A stretch of 64,000 bases of DNA, taken from contig JAQQWL010000009.1 in the NCBI GenBank assembly GCA_038363925.1, positions 1,178,001-1,242,000 on the forward strand, in the 5' to 3' direction. Positions 12,671 to 23,702 of the stretch are shown piece by piece. How positions within the stretch are numbered: position 1 is the first letter of the stretch; each line of letters opens with the position of its first letter. The translations under genes were made by a program, and so were the position numbers. Origin of the DNA: Apiospora phragmitis. Its lineage: Eukaryota > Ascomycota > Sordariomycetes > Amphisphaeriales > Apiosporaceae. The notes below the pieces were generated by a model. That model searched no databases and was not told the origin of the DNA. It worked only from the letters and a program-made list of their open reading frames with translations.

Positions 12671-13113
12671 GGAAGGAAGAAAGGAAGAAACATGTCAGAT
12701 GAATTTTATGAAAGAACAAAACACCCACCTATGATACCCCCTAGATTACAAACAAAGTCGCGAGATAATATAATGAGAGAAGGAAGTTCGTTTTCGAACC
12801 ATCATTAAGTACGTACATGCCCTGCGAAGTATTGCTAGTCTACTCGAACATGTGAAGCACAAATAGGCCCAGCAAAGATTAAAGCAATGGAAGGTTGTCC
12901 TTTGTAATCTAGATCTACCATGAATTCACTATCACCAAATTGCAGTAACCTAGGTCTAGGTACGAAGTCTTGACTAGGTTCTGTTGCTACGGTGGTGGGA
13001 ATAGTTAAGTGGGGTGTTGGAATAGCGAAGCTTGGGATTTATTGATCCGTGAACTTCTGCTGCAGCCTTGCGATTTTGCAAAACCTCCCAACTTTGCGAT
13101 CATCTCCATCAAA
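12671..13113. other. Intergenic region, ESS2 3' UTR and SAD1 promoter
   Basis: A short purine-rich 3' UTR followed by AT-rich sequence. The frame upstream of the SAD1 Met (13009-13113) is open but reads as leader. Confidence 0.35.
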
Positions 13114-14722
13114 ATGTCAAAACGTCCCGCTTCCGAGGCTTGGGAGGACACCTCAGGCGTTGCGTCGCCTGCTTCGAAGAAGTCCCGCATGGATGATGGA
13201 CCCGATTGGGACATGAACGGCAATGGCGCAACGCCTACCGACCGCGATAACACGGCAGACGGAACAGCAGAAGATGACGAGTTCGACGACGATGATACCC
13301 CCACAAAAGCCCTGATCAGGCAGGCCGCACCGACAGAAGGATACGACGACCTATATCTCGACACGATAGACCGAAACGTCCTCGACTTCGACTTCGAGAA
13401 GCTCTGCTCCATCAGCCTGTCGAATATCAACATCTACGCCTGCCTAGTATGCGGCCGCTACTTCCAGGGCCGTGGGCCCAAGTCGCATGCGTATTTCCAT
13501 GCGCTGGACGAGGGTCACCACGTCTTCATCAACATGGAATCACAGAAGGTCTATGTCCTGCCGGAAGGCTACGAGGTCAAGAGCAAATCGCTCGACGACA
13601 TAAAATACGTCTCGGACCCTCGATACACGAAGCAGGAGGTGATGGAGCTGGACCGCAAGCCCAAGTCCGCGTGGACCCTTGGTGGGAAGGAATACACGCC
13701 CGGATACGTGGGGATGAACAACATCAAGGAGAACGACTACCTCAACGTCGTGGTGCAGGCCCTGTCGCACATAACGCCGCTGCGCAACTTCCTGCTGCTC
13801 GAGGACGTTTCGGCGCGATCCGAGTTGGTCAAGCGGTGCGCTATCCTCTTCCGCAAGATCTGGAACCCGCGCGCGTTCAAAAACCACGTCTCGCCGCACG
13901 AGCTGCTCCAGGAGATCTCCTGCGGTCTAGCAAGCGCTTCACCTTGACGGTCCAGTCCGACCCCGTTGAGTTCTTGTCGTGGTTCCTGAATAACTTGCAT
14001 CTGGGCCTGGGCGGAAGCAAGACAAAACCGGGGAGCAGCATGGTCCAGCGCATCTTCCAGGGCAAGCTCAAAGTCGAGTCGCAGACGATAACGGCGAAAG
14101 CCGACGCGGGCGATCGCTTACGGTTTGAGGACTCGGCCGAGGTCAAGGTCGACATCAACCGCTTCCTCCTGCTAACACTGGACTTACCGGCAGCACCTCT
14201 GTTCCAGGACGAGCTGGACCGCAACATCATTCCTCAAGTGCCGCTCACCCGGATCTTGTCCAAGTACGACGGCAGGACGGCGCAAGAACAGCACGCACAA
14301 CGGAAACGGTACCGGCTGATGCACCCGCTCCCGCCGTACCTGATGTTCCACATCAAGCGCTTCTCGACTAACAAGTTTGTCTCTGAGCGAAACCCGACCA
14401 TTGTCACGTTCGATGCTAGGAATCTGGACGTGTCCCGTACGTCGAGCCCAACCCGGCTGAGCACCCGCCGGGCGAGCCGATCTGGTACGATCTGGTGGCC
14501 AACGTGGTGCACGAGGCAACTCGGGCCAAGGAGGACGTGGCCGACACGGCCGAGGAGAAGAAGACGTGGAAGGTGCAGCTGCGCGACAAAGGCAGGGATC
14601 AATGGGTCACCTGCCAGGACCTCTTCGTCGAGGATACACAGCGGGAATTACTTTATTTGGGCGAGACGTATCTGCAAGTATGGGAGAGGAGGCGGACTCC
14701 CAAGGGCAAAGGCAAGGCTTAA
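13114..14722 (+). CDS. SAD1: SAD1/USP39, U4/U6.U5 tri-snRNP assembly factor, non-catalytic ubiquitin-protease fold (two frameshifts)
   Basis: Sad1/USP39 is a pseudo-deubiquitinase needed for tri-snRNP stability and pre-mRNA splicing. An N-terminal Asp/Ser-rich tail precedes a ZnF-UBP finger with YACLVCGRYFQGRG and SHAYFHALDEGHHVF. The USP fold starts at GYVGMNNIKENDYLNVVVQA. Its Cys box lacks the catalytic Cys (Asp-Tyr instead), as in the whole USP39/Sad1 group. PPYLMFHIKRFSTNKF is the second USP box. Two one-base deletions break the frame. At about 13919, a TCC-CTG run lost one C; the next frame reads RSSKRFTLTVQSDPVEF. At about 14443, a CCCC run is now CCC; the next frame reads YVEPNPAEHPPGEPIWYDLV. 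Restoring both gives 537 codons. Confidence 0.92.
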
Positions 14723-15314
14723 TTTAACAATGTGCTACTGATAAACAAAAGGAGAAACTCCTTCATAGAATGCATAGGCATTTTGTAATTTTCTAAAAAA
14801 AAAATTTAAAAAAAAAGCAGATGCTTGTAGGAGTATAGATGTGGCGAGGTGTATGACCTACATGATTCCCAGCTTGGGTAGTAAAAGACTATACCAGCTC
14901 TGTTTTCCCCGAATGAGTCATGTTGTGTAGTTATAGCTCTATACCAATGCTTACCAAGAACAACATCGTGAACCCCGGCGATAAATGGTGGGCTCGCTTG
15001 TAGAAGAAGGGGGTTTGTAAGTTCGTTACACGTTTGACTAATGGTGTACCTGCATCACGCTATGACACTGACGTACCTGGCTTCGCCCACTTCAATGAAA
15101 CGCACCATGACCTAGGAACATTCAGCTACTACGTCGATCAACATCGCGACGAGTGATCCTTCTTCTTTGATAAGTGTTCATTAAAGCCGAGGGAGCTTCT
15201 TATCTAGTCTCGAACCTTCATCTTATACACATAAAACCAACAGGCTCACTTTCTTACTCTCTCGTGAGCTATACCAATCCTATAGCACCGTAACACGCAC
15301 CACAACCACGGAAT
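14723..15314. other. Intergenic region, SAD1 3' UTR and methyltransferase promoter
   Basis: A-rich 3' UTR with poly-A tracts near 14795-14816, then a promoter. No gene visible. Confidence 0.4.
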
Positions 15315-16772
15315 ATGGGTAAGCCGCTCTATAAAAAGAGAAACATCATCTCAACAGCCTCTCTCGTTTTTCTCACACTTCTGCTCTGTCTAGACTACCT
15401 CCCGCTCGACGCCATCCTAGACCGCGGCGTGCTGCCGCACTTTGTGATCCGGCGGGGCATCCGGATGCAGCTGGCGCAGCGCATCGCCGAGATCGCGACG
15501 GAGTCGCAGGCGGCGGCGTGCGAGCGCAAGATGGCGTACCTCGAGCTGCTGCGCACGCGGCCGATCGCGGTCGAGACGGCCGCCGCCAACGAGCAGCACT
15601 ACGAGGTCGGCACGGGCGTGCTGGCGTGCATGCTGGGGCCGCGCATGAAGTACAGCGCTTGCCTGTACGAGAAGGGGTCCGAGTCGCTGGGGATGGCGGA
15701 GGTGGGGATGTTGCGGAGTTATTGTGAGTGTTCTCTATTTTCTCTATGCCACATGTCTATTGGGATGAGGAGAGCCAAAGAGAAGGCTAGCTGACTGGAT
15801 GTATCTGTGTTTAGTGGACAAGGCTCAGTTGGAAGATGGTATGAGTATTCTGGATTTGGGGTAAGTCCTGTATTATTTGACCAGCAGAACACTAGAATTG
15901 GGAGAAGAGCATCTCATGAACAAGCTGATCCATTGGATGCTAACTCTGCTTTCGTAGTTGCGGCTGGGGCTCCGGTGCGCTCTATTACGCTGAGATGTTG
16001 CCCAAGAGCAAGGTCACGGCCTTCTCCAACTCGAAGACGCAGAAAGAGTATATCGACGCCCAGGCCAATGAGAATGGCCTCAAGAACCTGACTGTCATCA
16101 CGGGCGATGTCGCCGACTACGAGTTCCAGAAAGAGAGCTTTGACAGAGTCGTCTCCATCGAGGTATGTACTTTGGCACCGCACTGAAGATAGCTCGACTA
16201 ACACAGCGCCGCCCAGATGTTCGAGCATATGAAGAACTACGAGCAGCTGATGGCAAAGTGTGCAAGGGCGCTGAAGCCCGGGGGTAAGCTCTTTGTGCAC
16301 ATCTTTGCCCACAAAGATACGCCCTATGATTTTGAGAGCGGATGGATGACGACACACTTTTTCACTGGCGGCACGATGCCGTCGGCTGATCTGCTGCTCT
16401 ACTTCCAGAGGGACCTCAAGATTGAGAAGCAGTGGTGGGTGAACGGGATGCATTACTCGAAGACCTGCGAGGTAAGCTACTTATACTCCCATACACTCCC
16501 ATAAATGTCATACTCCAAGCACCAGGACTGATTTGATACTACTTGTACTCCTTTAGCACTGGCTGGCCAACATGTGGACCAACAAGAAGAAGCTGTGGCC
16601 GCATCTGGTTGAGACTTATGGCGAGGACAAGGCCACCACTTGGTGGAACAGATGGCAGATCTTCTACATGGCATGCTCGGAGTTGTTCGCGTACGAGGGC
16701 GGAGATACGTGGGGGGTAAACCACTATCTATTCGAGAAGCCCAAAGCAGGAGAGGGTGAACGCCGTGGGTAG
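15315..16772 (+). CDS. SAM-dependent methyltransferase of the CFA-synthase / coclaurine N-methyltransferase-like family (5 exons)
   Basis: Likely transfers a methyl group from S-adenosylmethionine to a lipid or small amine; the substrate cannot be told. Exons: 15315-15723, 15815-15860, 15958-16162, 16217-16471, 16557-16772, all with GT-AG junctions and phases adding to 376 residues. A hydrophobic N-terminal segment ([20 protein letters not shown]) suggests a membrane anchor or signal peptide. Motif I is [18 protein letters not shown], built across the exon 2/3 junction. Then come [15 protein letters not shown], the post-I region [20 protein letters not shown] and [35 protein letters not shown] is motif III. 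The C-terminal [12 protein letters not shown] region is typical of this family. The gene is intact. Family assignment is good; exact role is unknown. Confidence 0.85.
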
Positions 16773-16989
16773 TGTGTAACACATGTATACATAGAGGCGC
16801 AACTGTAACCGCCTAAACCGATCTATTCTCTCTCAATCGATGTCTGGGCCCCCCGGACAGCATTTCATGTATTTGCCATATCGCTCGTGTGAGCTTGCTT
16901 GTTGCTGGATCTTTAATCGGTTCTTGTATTCGGGTACTTCAATGGTTCTATGGCCCCCTAGTCGTCCAGATACCCCTCCAATCGGTACT
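16773..16989. other. Convergent 3' UTR region
   Basis: The methyltransferase (+) and NDUFB2 (-) converge here. No other element seen. Confidence 0.35.
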
Positions 16990-17275
16990 CTAGTGATCCC
17001 AAGGATGCTTCCAGCCCATCAGAACGGGACCTGTATGCGTCAGTTTGGTGTTCGCTCGTGTCGCTCGTTAGGGGTGGGGTGGGGGTTCAATTACCATCCT
17101 TCTTCGCCCGGTACATCAACTAGAAGACAGACAGTTAGCATAGGGACTCAGGGTAGGGGCGAAGCGCAATTGGGTGCCTTACGAAGAACCACATGCTGGC
17201 GCCGAGGCCAGTAGCAGCGAACCGGTAGATGCCCGGAACGTGAGGCTTAATAGGGCCGCCGGGACCGCCTGCCAT
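16990..17275 (-). CDS. NADH:ubiquinone oxidoreductase subunit NDUFB2-like (complex I), 52 residues in three exons
   Basis: Accessory subunit of the membrane arm of mitochondrial complex I. Exons on the minus strand: 17275-17183, 17119-17095 (25 nt) and 17030-16990. Introns are 63 and 64 nt; intron 1 has a GCTAAC branch site and CTAG acceptor. The spliced product begins MAGGPGGPIKPHVPGIYRF, has one short hydrophobic segment (ATGLGASMWFF) and ends LMYRAKKDGPVLMGWKHPWDH. The MWFxxLYRAKxDGPVxMGWxHPWD pattern is the hallmark of plant and fungal NDUFB2. All three reading phases agree and the length is right for the family. Its promoter is shared with the divergent BUR1 gene. The gene is easily missed because no single exon exceeds 31 codons. 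Confidence 0.9.
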
Positions 17276-17459
17276 TGTGACTGTGTTCTGCGTGCGTCCA
17301 CTCTAGTCAGTATCGATCCGGGTACTCCGGAGGCTTGAGGGGGTGTTGCCGTACGGGTTGTTGCAGGTGTGAGAGGTTTCGTATGGTGAGAGGAAGGAGA
17401 TGCGATGCGATGCGTCACCGACGAGGTTCTCAATTCGACGGAGCTTTGTGATGGTGATG

Positions 17460-17478
17460 CATTGGCTGGGCTGATTGG
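17460..17478 (-). promoter_or_regulatory. Paired CCAAT boxes upstream of NDUFB2
   Basis: On the minus strand, about 185-200 bp upstream of the NDUFB2 start codon, two CCAAT boxes lie 13 bp apart (plus strand ATTGG at 17461-17465 and 17474-17478). CCAAT is the binding site of the fungal HAP/CBC complex, which regulates respiratory genes. The position and orientation fit; binding is inference. Confidence 0.4.
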
Positions 17479-17546
17479 AGCGCACGGACGTCGACGACGG
17501 GCAACTTGGACGGCATACGGGGCGTCGGGTTTAAGAAATTGAACTG

Positions 17547-17574
17547 GGCGCCAAGCAAGGATGCAATTGGCGCC
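17547..17574. promoter_or_regulatory. Inverted repeat GGCGCCAA-N12-TTGGCGCC in the NDUFB2/BUR1 divergent promoter
   Basis: Perfect 8-bp arms at 17547-17554 and 17567-17574 separated by 12 bp. Each arm resembles an E2F/MBF-type GGCGCC core and is itself palindromic in GGCGCC. It lies between two divergent genes. A dimeric-factor site is possible; function is unknown. Confidence 0.35.
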
Positions 17575-18125
17575 AGGATCAGCTTAGAGCCACTGCAAGT
17601 CAGGTAGGATTTGATCGATAAGGGAAGTTCGACTCGCCTATCGATTCACTCGCCCTGGAGCAACTGGAGCAACGGCCTGCAGTCGCAGTCTGCAGTGCAG
17701 TGTCCACTGGCCAGCCCTGTTCCGTTATTGAACCGAACCGAACCTACCTACATTTCCAAAGTTATTCCAACAATGGACCTCAATCACCATCACCACGTAC
17801 TTCCTTTGCACTTGGCACAATAACCAACCATCGCTGGGATTTCTCAGCTATCTATCTCTTCTCTCTTCTCTTCTCCACGGTCAACGTGACGGTTACTTTC
17901 TTAAATGTTGGCCATTCCTTCGTCAGTTGAGATGACAGCTTCATCATTTACCCAGTCGCAAACATCCTGATCAGACGGACCACTTGGTTCCCTCCGATCC
18001 AACCCTCCTCCCATTGTCCCCCAGAACTTTATTACCACGGCCACTTCGCCTGCCATTCTTGCGTCGCAACTTTCTTCGAGGTGCTCCGAGGCAAATATAC
18101 CGAGTTACGCGAGCACCGGGGGAGA

Positions 18126-20087
18126 ATGGCTTCCAGCGGTAATGGCGCGCCGCCGCTCTCGCCAGTGTCGTTCGCAAAACAGCACCAGCGGCCCAGGGAC
18201 AGTTACGTAGGATGTTCTAGGATAACAGACTACGAGCTTCTGGGCAAGCTCGGTGAGGGTACCTTCGGGTGAGTATGCGCGCTTCCTTGGCTTAACTCCT
18301 TCTCCCACGTTCAAGACACCCCAATGGCTACGATACTAATGCGAATCTCTCCGTGCAGTGAGGTCCACAAGGCGAGATCGAAGAAGTCGGGCAGTCTGGT
18401 TGCGCTCAAAAAGATCATCATGCACAACGAGAAGGACGGCGTCAGTGACCAATCTTGCGACAACGAGAAAATTTACCAATGGCTGGTCGCTAACTATCTG
18501 CCCAGTTTCCCATCACTGCCCTGCGTGAAGTCAAACTTCTCAAGTTGCTATCACATCGAAACGTCCTGAGCCTCGAGGACATGGCGGTTGAGCATCACAG
18601 CAAGGCTAGTAAGTTATACGCGTTTGGATGCAGCGGCTCGTCAAGCATGAGCCGAAGCTGACACACTCTCCAGCGGACAAGAGAAAGCGACCCATCATGT
18701 ACATGGTAACGCCCTACATGGACCACGATCTCTCGGGCTTGCTTGACAACCCCTCAGTCACCTTCACCGTTCCACAGATCAAGTGCTACCTGAAGCAGCT
18801 GCTCCAGGGCTTACAATACCTCCACGAGTCCCATATTCTACACCGAGATATGAAGGCCGCCAATCTTTTGATCAACAACAAGGGTGTCCTCCAGATTGCC
18901 GATTTCGGTCTAGCCAGACACTACGACGGCAACACGCCTCAGCCGGGTGGTGGTGGTGGAGAGTCCAAGCGAGAGTACACGGCTCTGGTTGTGACTAGAT
19001 GGTATCGGCCTCCCGAGTTGTTGATGCATCTCAGAAAATATACGACTGCTATTGACTTGTGGGGTGTCGGGTAAGTCTTCCCTCGATGTTTGTCGAATTC
19101 TAATTCTAATTGCCGATACAGCTGCGTTTTCGGGGAGATGCTAGTTGGCAAGCCCATTTTGGCCGGAGAAAGTGACACCCATCAACTTGTGATCATATTC
19201 GATCTGGTAGGATCTCCTACAGAACAGACGATGCCAGGCTGGAAACAGTTGCCGGGAGGACAGAACTTGCAGCCTCCCCCTACTCCAGGCAATCTTTCAC
19301 AACGATTCCGTCAACATGGGCCTTTGGCTGTTTCATTACTCAAGGAACTACTCAAGTTGGACTGGCGGGGCCGCATAAACGCCGTCGATGCTTTACAACA
19401 TCCATATTTCACCACTGCACCTCTTCCAGCTCTGCCCGGCGACATACCCACATATGAGGATAGTCACGAGCTGGATCGTTGGAAGTACCCAGATCGTAAA
19501 GCAAACCTACCACCTGCTCCCAAGGGAGGCGCTGTGGGCGATGGTGGATTCCATGGCAATCAACAAAGTTTCAGCAGTGGCGACGGATATGGACCACCAC
19601 CGGGTGGTCGTGCGAATGGAGGCCGCCACCCCCCTCATCAGAACGGTGTACACCGCAACGGCCCCCGGAGAACAGAAGACCTGCGTGGGTCAGAGACCGA
19701 AGCCATCCACCCCCTGATACCAGTCTGCCGCCAAGGCCGCCGCCGCCAGAGAATGGCTGGGATATTCACAATGATAGAGACCATCGCGATCGACCGCCTG
19801 TACCTCATCGACGAGGTGCTCCACCGAGCAGACCAGATGTTGACACGTATATTCCCAGTCATAGAATGGGGGGAAGGGACGAGCGGCTACCTAGAGACGG
19901 CCGAGACTATCGTGCTTCCCGAGATGACCGTCGGCGACGCGATGATTACGACGACCGTCGGCCTCCAGAGTGGGACCGTGAGCGTGACCGCATACCTAGA
20001 GAGTATGATAACCGGAGCCGGGCGAGTAGGACTCGTAGTAGGAGTCGATCCCCCCGCGATAGAGACCGGGATATGTACCGTCGATAG
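18126..20087 (+). CDS. BUR1: BUR1/SGV1 cyclin-dependent kinase (CDK9-like, P-TEFb type), one frameshift
   Basis: Bur1 phosphorylates the RNA polymerase II C-terminal domain and Spt5 during elongation. Exons: 18126-18268, 18359-18440, 18506-18608, 18674-19070, 19122-20087. Kinase motifs in order: [15 protein letters not shown] (P-loop), the diagnostic cyclin-binding PITALRE helix (spliced at 18440/18506), [14 protein letters not shown] (catalytic loop), DFGLAR, and the T-loop [19 protein letters not shown]. The C-terminal tail is Pro- then Arg/Asp/Ser-rich ([19 protein letters not shown]). The frame breaks in the tail. The CCCCC run at 19662-19666 must be one C longer to pass from NGVHRNGP into [12 protein letters not shown], giving 563 residues. 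After the TAG at 20085 the same frame remains largely open to 20534 (see findings). Confidence 0.93.
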
Positions 20088-20534
20088 AATGTTGTTTCGC
20101 ATCCCCGACGGGTTCCGTACTACAAGTTGGGTCGTTCGGGTTACCATCAGGATACTGGTCCGCGTTACCAACAAGATGGTGGTGCCCAATAGGACGGTGG
20201 TCTGCAGTACCAACTGGATGGTGGTCCGCCTCGTCAACAAGATGGTGGTCCGCCTCACCAACAAGATAAGCATCCAAAGCGCAAACGGGGGAGGCCTCAA
20301 ACTCGAGAAGAGGATATGGCTCAAAATCGCGAACAGGAGAGTGATAGTCGCCCTTATGATGCATTTCGCCCACCGCAGACTCAACCACAAGAAGTTGATA
20401 GCTATCGCCCATGTGCCATGAAAAAACCAGGGGCCAGTAAGAAAAGGGGGGTTATAAGGGGGCCAGTACTCAGTCAGCCGCACAGGATCCGCAACCAGTC
20501 GCCCAAGATACGCAAGACCCCGAGACCGAGATGA
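20088..20534 (+). other. Post-stop, coding-like tail in frame with BUR1, with QDGG repeats and an AT-hook-like motif
   Basis: Continuing in the BUR1 frame beyond TAG 20085-20087, only one further stop (TAG 20190-20192) occurs before TGA at 20532. The translation contains repeats (YQQDGGAQ, stop, DGGLQYQLDGGPPRQQ, DGGPPHQQ), then KRKRGRPQTREED (an AT-hook-like RGRP core) and a basic end. It may be an extended BUR1 C-terminus broken by two CAG-to-TAG changes, an exon of an alternative isoform, or chance. No start or splice site of its own is convincing. Confidence 0.3.
20170..20265 (+). repeat. Degenerate tandem repeat around CAACAAGATGGTGGT
   Basis: Four imperfect copies of a unit centred on caacaagatggtggt, the last two spaced 24 bp. 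They encode the QDGG(P) repeats of the post-BUR1 tail. Such repeats expand and contract by slippage. Confidence 0.6.
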
Positions 20535-21018
20535 AACGGATACTTACCTTCGGCTGAGCAGAGAGGATGAAGTCCTTTATAATACATTAGTGAAATACCT
20601 TCCTACGGCGTTTGAAGAATGACCTGCTTCTAGGCTGCATGACAATCTTGTCCAACCCAGCAGCGATAGATCAGTGGATAGCCAGCGAGTTAAGCCATAT
20701 TTTTAGGTATCAAGAGAAGCGAAATAATGAAGACAGGATCATGATAGCATATATGCCAGCTTTTGGCACAAAAGAAAAGTGCATTGAATCCGAACCTTGC
20801 CATCGCACTCATGGTTCCATGATAATGAATTCCCAAGCCCCCCCCCCATCCCAGTAAACTCCGTACATGCTACGTTGGAATCAATGTGAAAGGCAACAAT
20901 CCCCTAAAACTATCTAACTACACAGACAAATCAAAACAGCCCTGGCCTGCGCCGTCGTTGAGTCTATAATTGGTACGTGTTGTTACACGCGCTTTCTGAC
21001 TCGCTCTGCTCGCTTTCT
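20535..21018. other. Convergent intergenic region
   Basis: 3' flanks of BUR1 (+) and the small membrane-protein gene (-). A C run lies near 20840. No gene visible. Confidence 0.35.
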
Positions 21019-22062
21019 TCACAGCGAATCGCTCTCGCTGCTCTCCTCGTGGATGGTCTGGGCCAGCAGGCTTCTAATCGACTCGCCCCGGCGCGCCCCA
21101 GCGCTGGACTTCATATTGCTGTTCAGCGAGCGCCAGTCGCGCCTGTACATGTCGTTGCCCCCGAAGCTGAGGATGGACGAAGAAGGCGGGTTCTGAACCC
21201 CTCCTCTCCTCCGCGATGATGACCCCGTCGGCCTATTGAAGGCGCTCTCGCTTGAGGTAGTGGTAGTAGTACCGCCAAGGTCGGCGAGGCGGCCGCCACC
21301 TCCGGTCGAGCTCCCGGCCAAGCTCTCGCCGTCGCCGTCGTTGCCTTCGATGTAGTAGTAGTCATCGTCTCGGCCCCGGTCGGCGTCTTCGTCGTCAACA
21401 CCGCCGTCCGGGTCGTCATCGTATCTCTGAAATTGCGACGGCTGCTGTTGTGGGCCACCACGGACACCGTTCTGGATGGGGAAGCGCCGCGGTTGTTGTG
21501 ATTGTGGCTGAGCAGGGAGCGGCGCTTCCTCGACGACTTTCGGCTGCTGCTGCGAGGGGTGCACACTAAGCAACATGGCGATGAGCCGGGAACTGCCGTG
21601 TATCATGAATGCGGCGACCAGGCCGACAATGATTGCGCATGTGAACTATGTGGTCGGGGTGGTCAGTCTCACGTGACCAGTCACTCCAAGAAGCTATAAT
21701 GCAACGCATTAACAGAGTCAGGAGTACTTACAAAGTTGAAGAGCAGCTGTCAATCATCATGTTAGTAACCAGTTCCAGATTCCGGAGAAAGAATGGCATA
21801 CCTTAAGCCCAGAGAAGAAGTTCACCACCATCATCGTCGTGTCCGAGAACAGCCTCCAAGTGAACCACAGGGGCGACAGGAGCACGGACAAGACCCGCGA
21901 GACGACGGCGTAGACGTAGTAGGCGGGATAGCTCAGCGGGACCGTCGCCCAGTAGATGGCGGCGCCGAGGTAGCGGTACATGATGGTCGATGTTCTACAA
22001 AGGCGGAGCGCCAGCGCAGGCAGCTCCTGCGCGGCGGACTGGAGGATCCTTAAGTACTCCAT
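21019..22062 (-). CDS. Uncharacterised fungal membrane protein, 300 residues, with a 15-nt microexon
   Basis: I do not recognise the family. Exons on the minus strand: 22062-21802, 21746-21732 and 21645-21019. The donors GTATGC and GTAAGT and acceptors GACAG and ATAG fit, and all phases are zero. The 15-nt middle exon encodes LLFNF and joins SGLK to FTCAIIVGLVAAFMIHG, completing a hydrophobic segment. The N-terminal part has two or three membrane-compatible stretches (YLGAAIYWATVPLSYPAYYV; VVSRVLSVLLSPLWFTW). The C-terminal 190 residues are soluble and low-complexity: Gln/Pro-rich, then Asp-rich (DDEDADRGRDDDYYYIEGND), Ser/Thr-rich and finally EESSESDSL. The length divides exactly into codons (903 nt). 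A small tail-regulated membrane protein is all that can be said. Confidence 0.65.
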
Positions 22063-23702
22063 CTTCTGCGCTCTCGGTCGTCCCTCTCCTTCCTACAGGC
22101 GGCGGTTCATGGGCCGGCGGGGCGGCGCTTGTTGTAGTTTAAGAGTCTATATGGGCGTCATGTGAGGGAGTCTGAGAGAGAATCCTCTGCCCTTTGGAAG
22201 CTAAAAGAAAAGCCGGGATTTGAGACAATAAGAGCCCAATTGTCGAGGCTAATAGTAGTAAGTTAAACGAGTGGATGGATATATCGAGATATGCTGGATG
22301 ATGATGGTTTGTTGCTTGGTATCAGTTTCAATACTTCGCTCAAGTCCAGCAAAGAAACATCAATGGTGGTTGTAACCCGTCACTGCTGTCAACAAATGGG
22401 TACCTGCTATCTCCAGGTGCCTGCCTGCAGCTGATTTGCCAGTCGCCGTCGGAGTCGCAGCCCCCTACCTCCCGTACGGATACAAGGGTCTCAATATTTA
22501 CTTTAAGCTTCAAAGGGAAAGGACAAATTGGAATGATGGCCCGGTCCACTTTACTCTATTTTCGGCGGTGGGGCAGCCGGACATCGAATCAAGTACAAGA
22601 CAACAGGTGGAATAAATCAAGAGGCGATGGGATGGACGGGGTGATAGAGTGATGGATGGATCAATCAATGCCCATGTTGATGATGTCTATCTGCAGGCTT
22701 TGATACGGGGCTGGCAGTGAGAGAAAGTCTTGCTGTATGTAAATTACCTTATCCATCAGAGTGAAAGAACCCATCATTACATAATTCCAGCTATCTTGCT
22801 TACAGTACGGAGTAGTCCCGACGTCACTACTTGTTCCTTCTCAGCCCCCCTGTTACAGTAGAGGCTGAGCTCAGACCATGTATCAGTCAATACCCCTCCA
22901 CACTGGGTTCTGACTGGGCTCTTCTCCGGGTCAAAGGCGCGCGCCATCATTCAACCGTACGTAGCAACAAAGTGGACAGCTGCAGCAGGCATTCGAGCTG
23001 GAAGCTGGGGGGTTAAAGTTTACCTTCTTTGAACTTCCGTCGCTTTGCAATCCGTTCCGTCCGTCTATTCCTTCCCGGATCTCCTTCCACTCTCTCTGCC
23101 ATGCAACTCTTCTCTCATCGCTGACCAAACCCGCATCCGCATCACACAGTACAGTACAGCCAGACAATTACAATTACCTAACGGGAAAGACACAGCATCT
23201 GCCGCCGAATTCGTCGATACCCAATCACCAGTGCGCATCTGGAACCTGCTGGTCTAGAGCTTGGCTTTGAAAGAGGATCAACGTTGCTCTGACCGGTTAC
23301 ACCGTTTGGTTGTTCCTCGAATCCCGCCTGGGCTTTTTGGTCTCATGACCCCAAACTGCCCCAAACTGCCCGCCGTCCTGCCATCCTGCTAAGCTCCACC
23401 CGGTCACTTGATGCACACGCCATGAATCAACGTTGAAGAGAAGCGCAACGAAAGAAAAAAAGAAGCAACATCAGACCGCTGCCACGTTTTCGCGACAATC
23501 CCCGCCTAATTTGTTCTTCTTTCTCGAACAGGGCTGATCCTCCCTCTCCGTATTGCCCATCTGGATCTGGCCCTCGGTGCTTTTGCCCCCCTCCCCAACA
23601 ATACTGGTACAAGCTCAGCTGAGCTCAGCCTTCGACCCCGTTCCCTCGTAGGTCCGGTTGGGGCAGGGTCTATCCCGCCTCTCCTTCCCCCACGCCTATA
23701 CC
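22063..23702. other. Long divergent intergenic region (promoters of the membrane-protein gene and SNF1 beta)
   Basis: About 1.6 kb without a supportable gene between divergent start codons. Short open frames have no domains. The right half (22900-23650) is pyrimidine-rich with a duplicated CCCCAAACTG-type stretch near 23350-23368, consistent with a long 5' UTR of the SNF1 beta gene. Confidence 0.4.
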
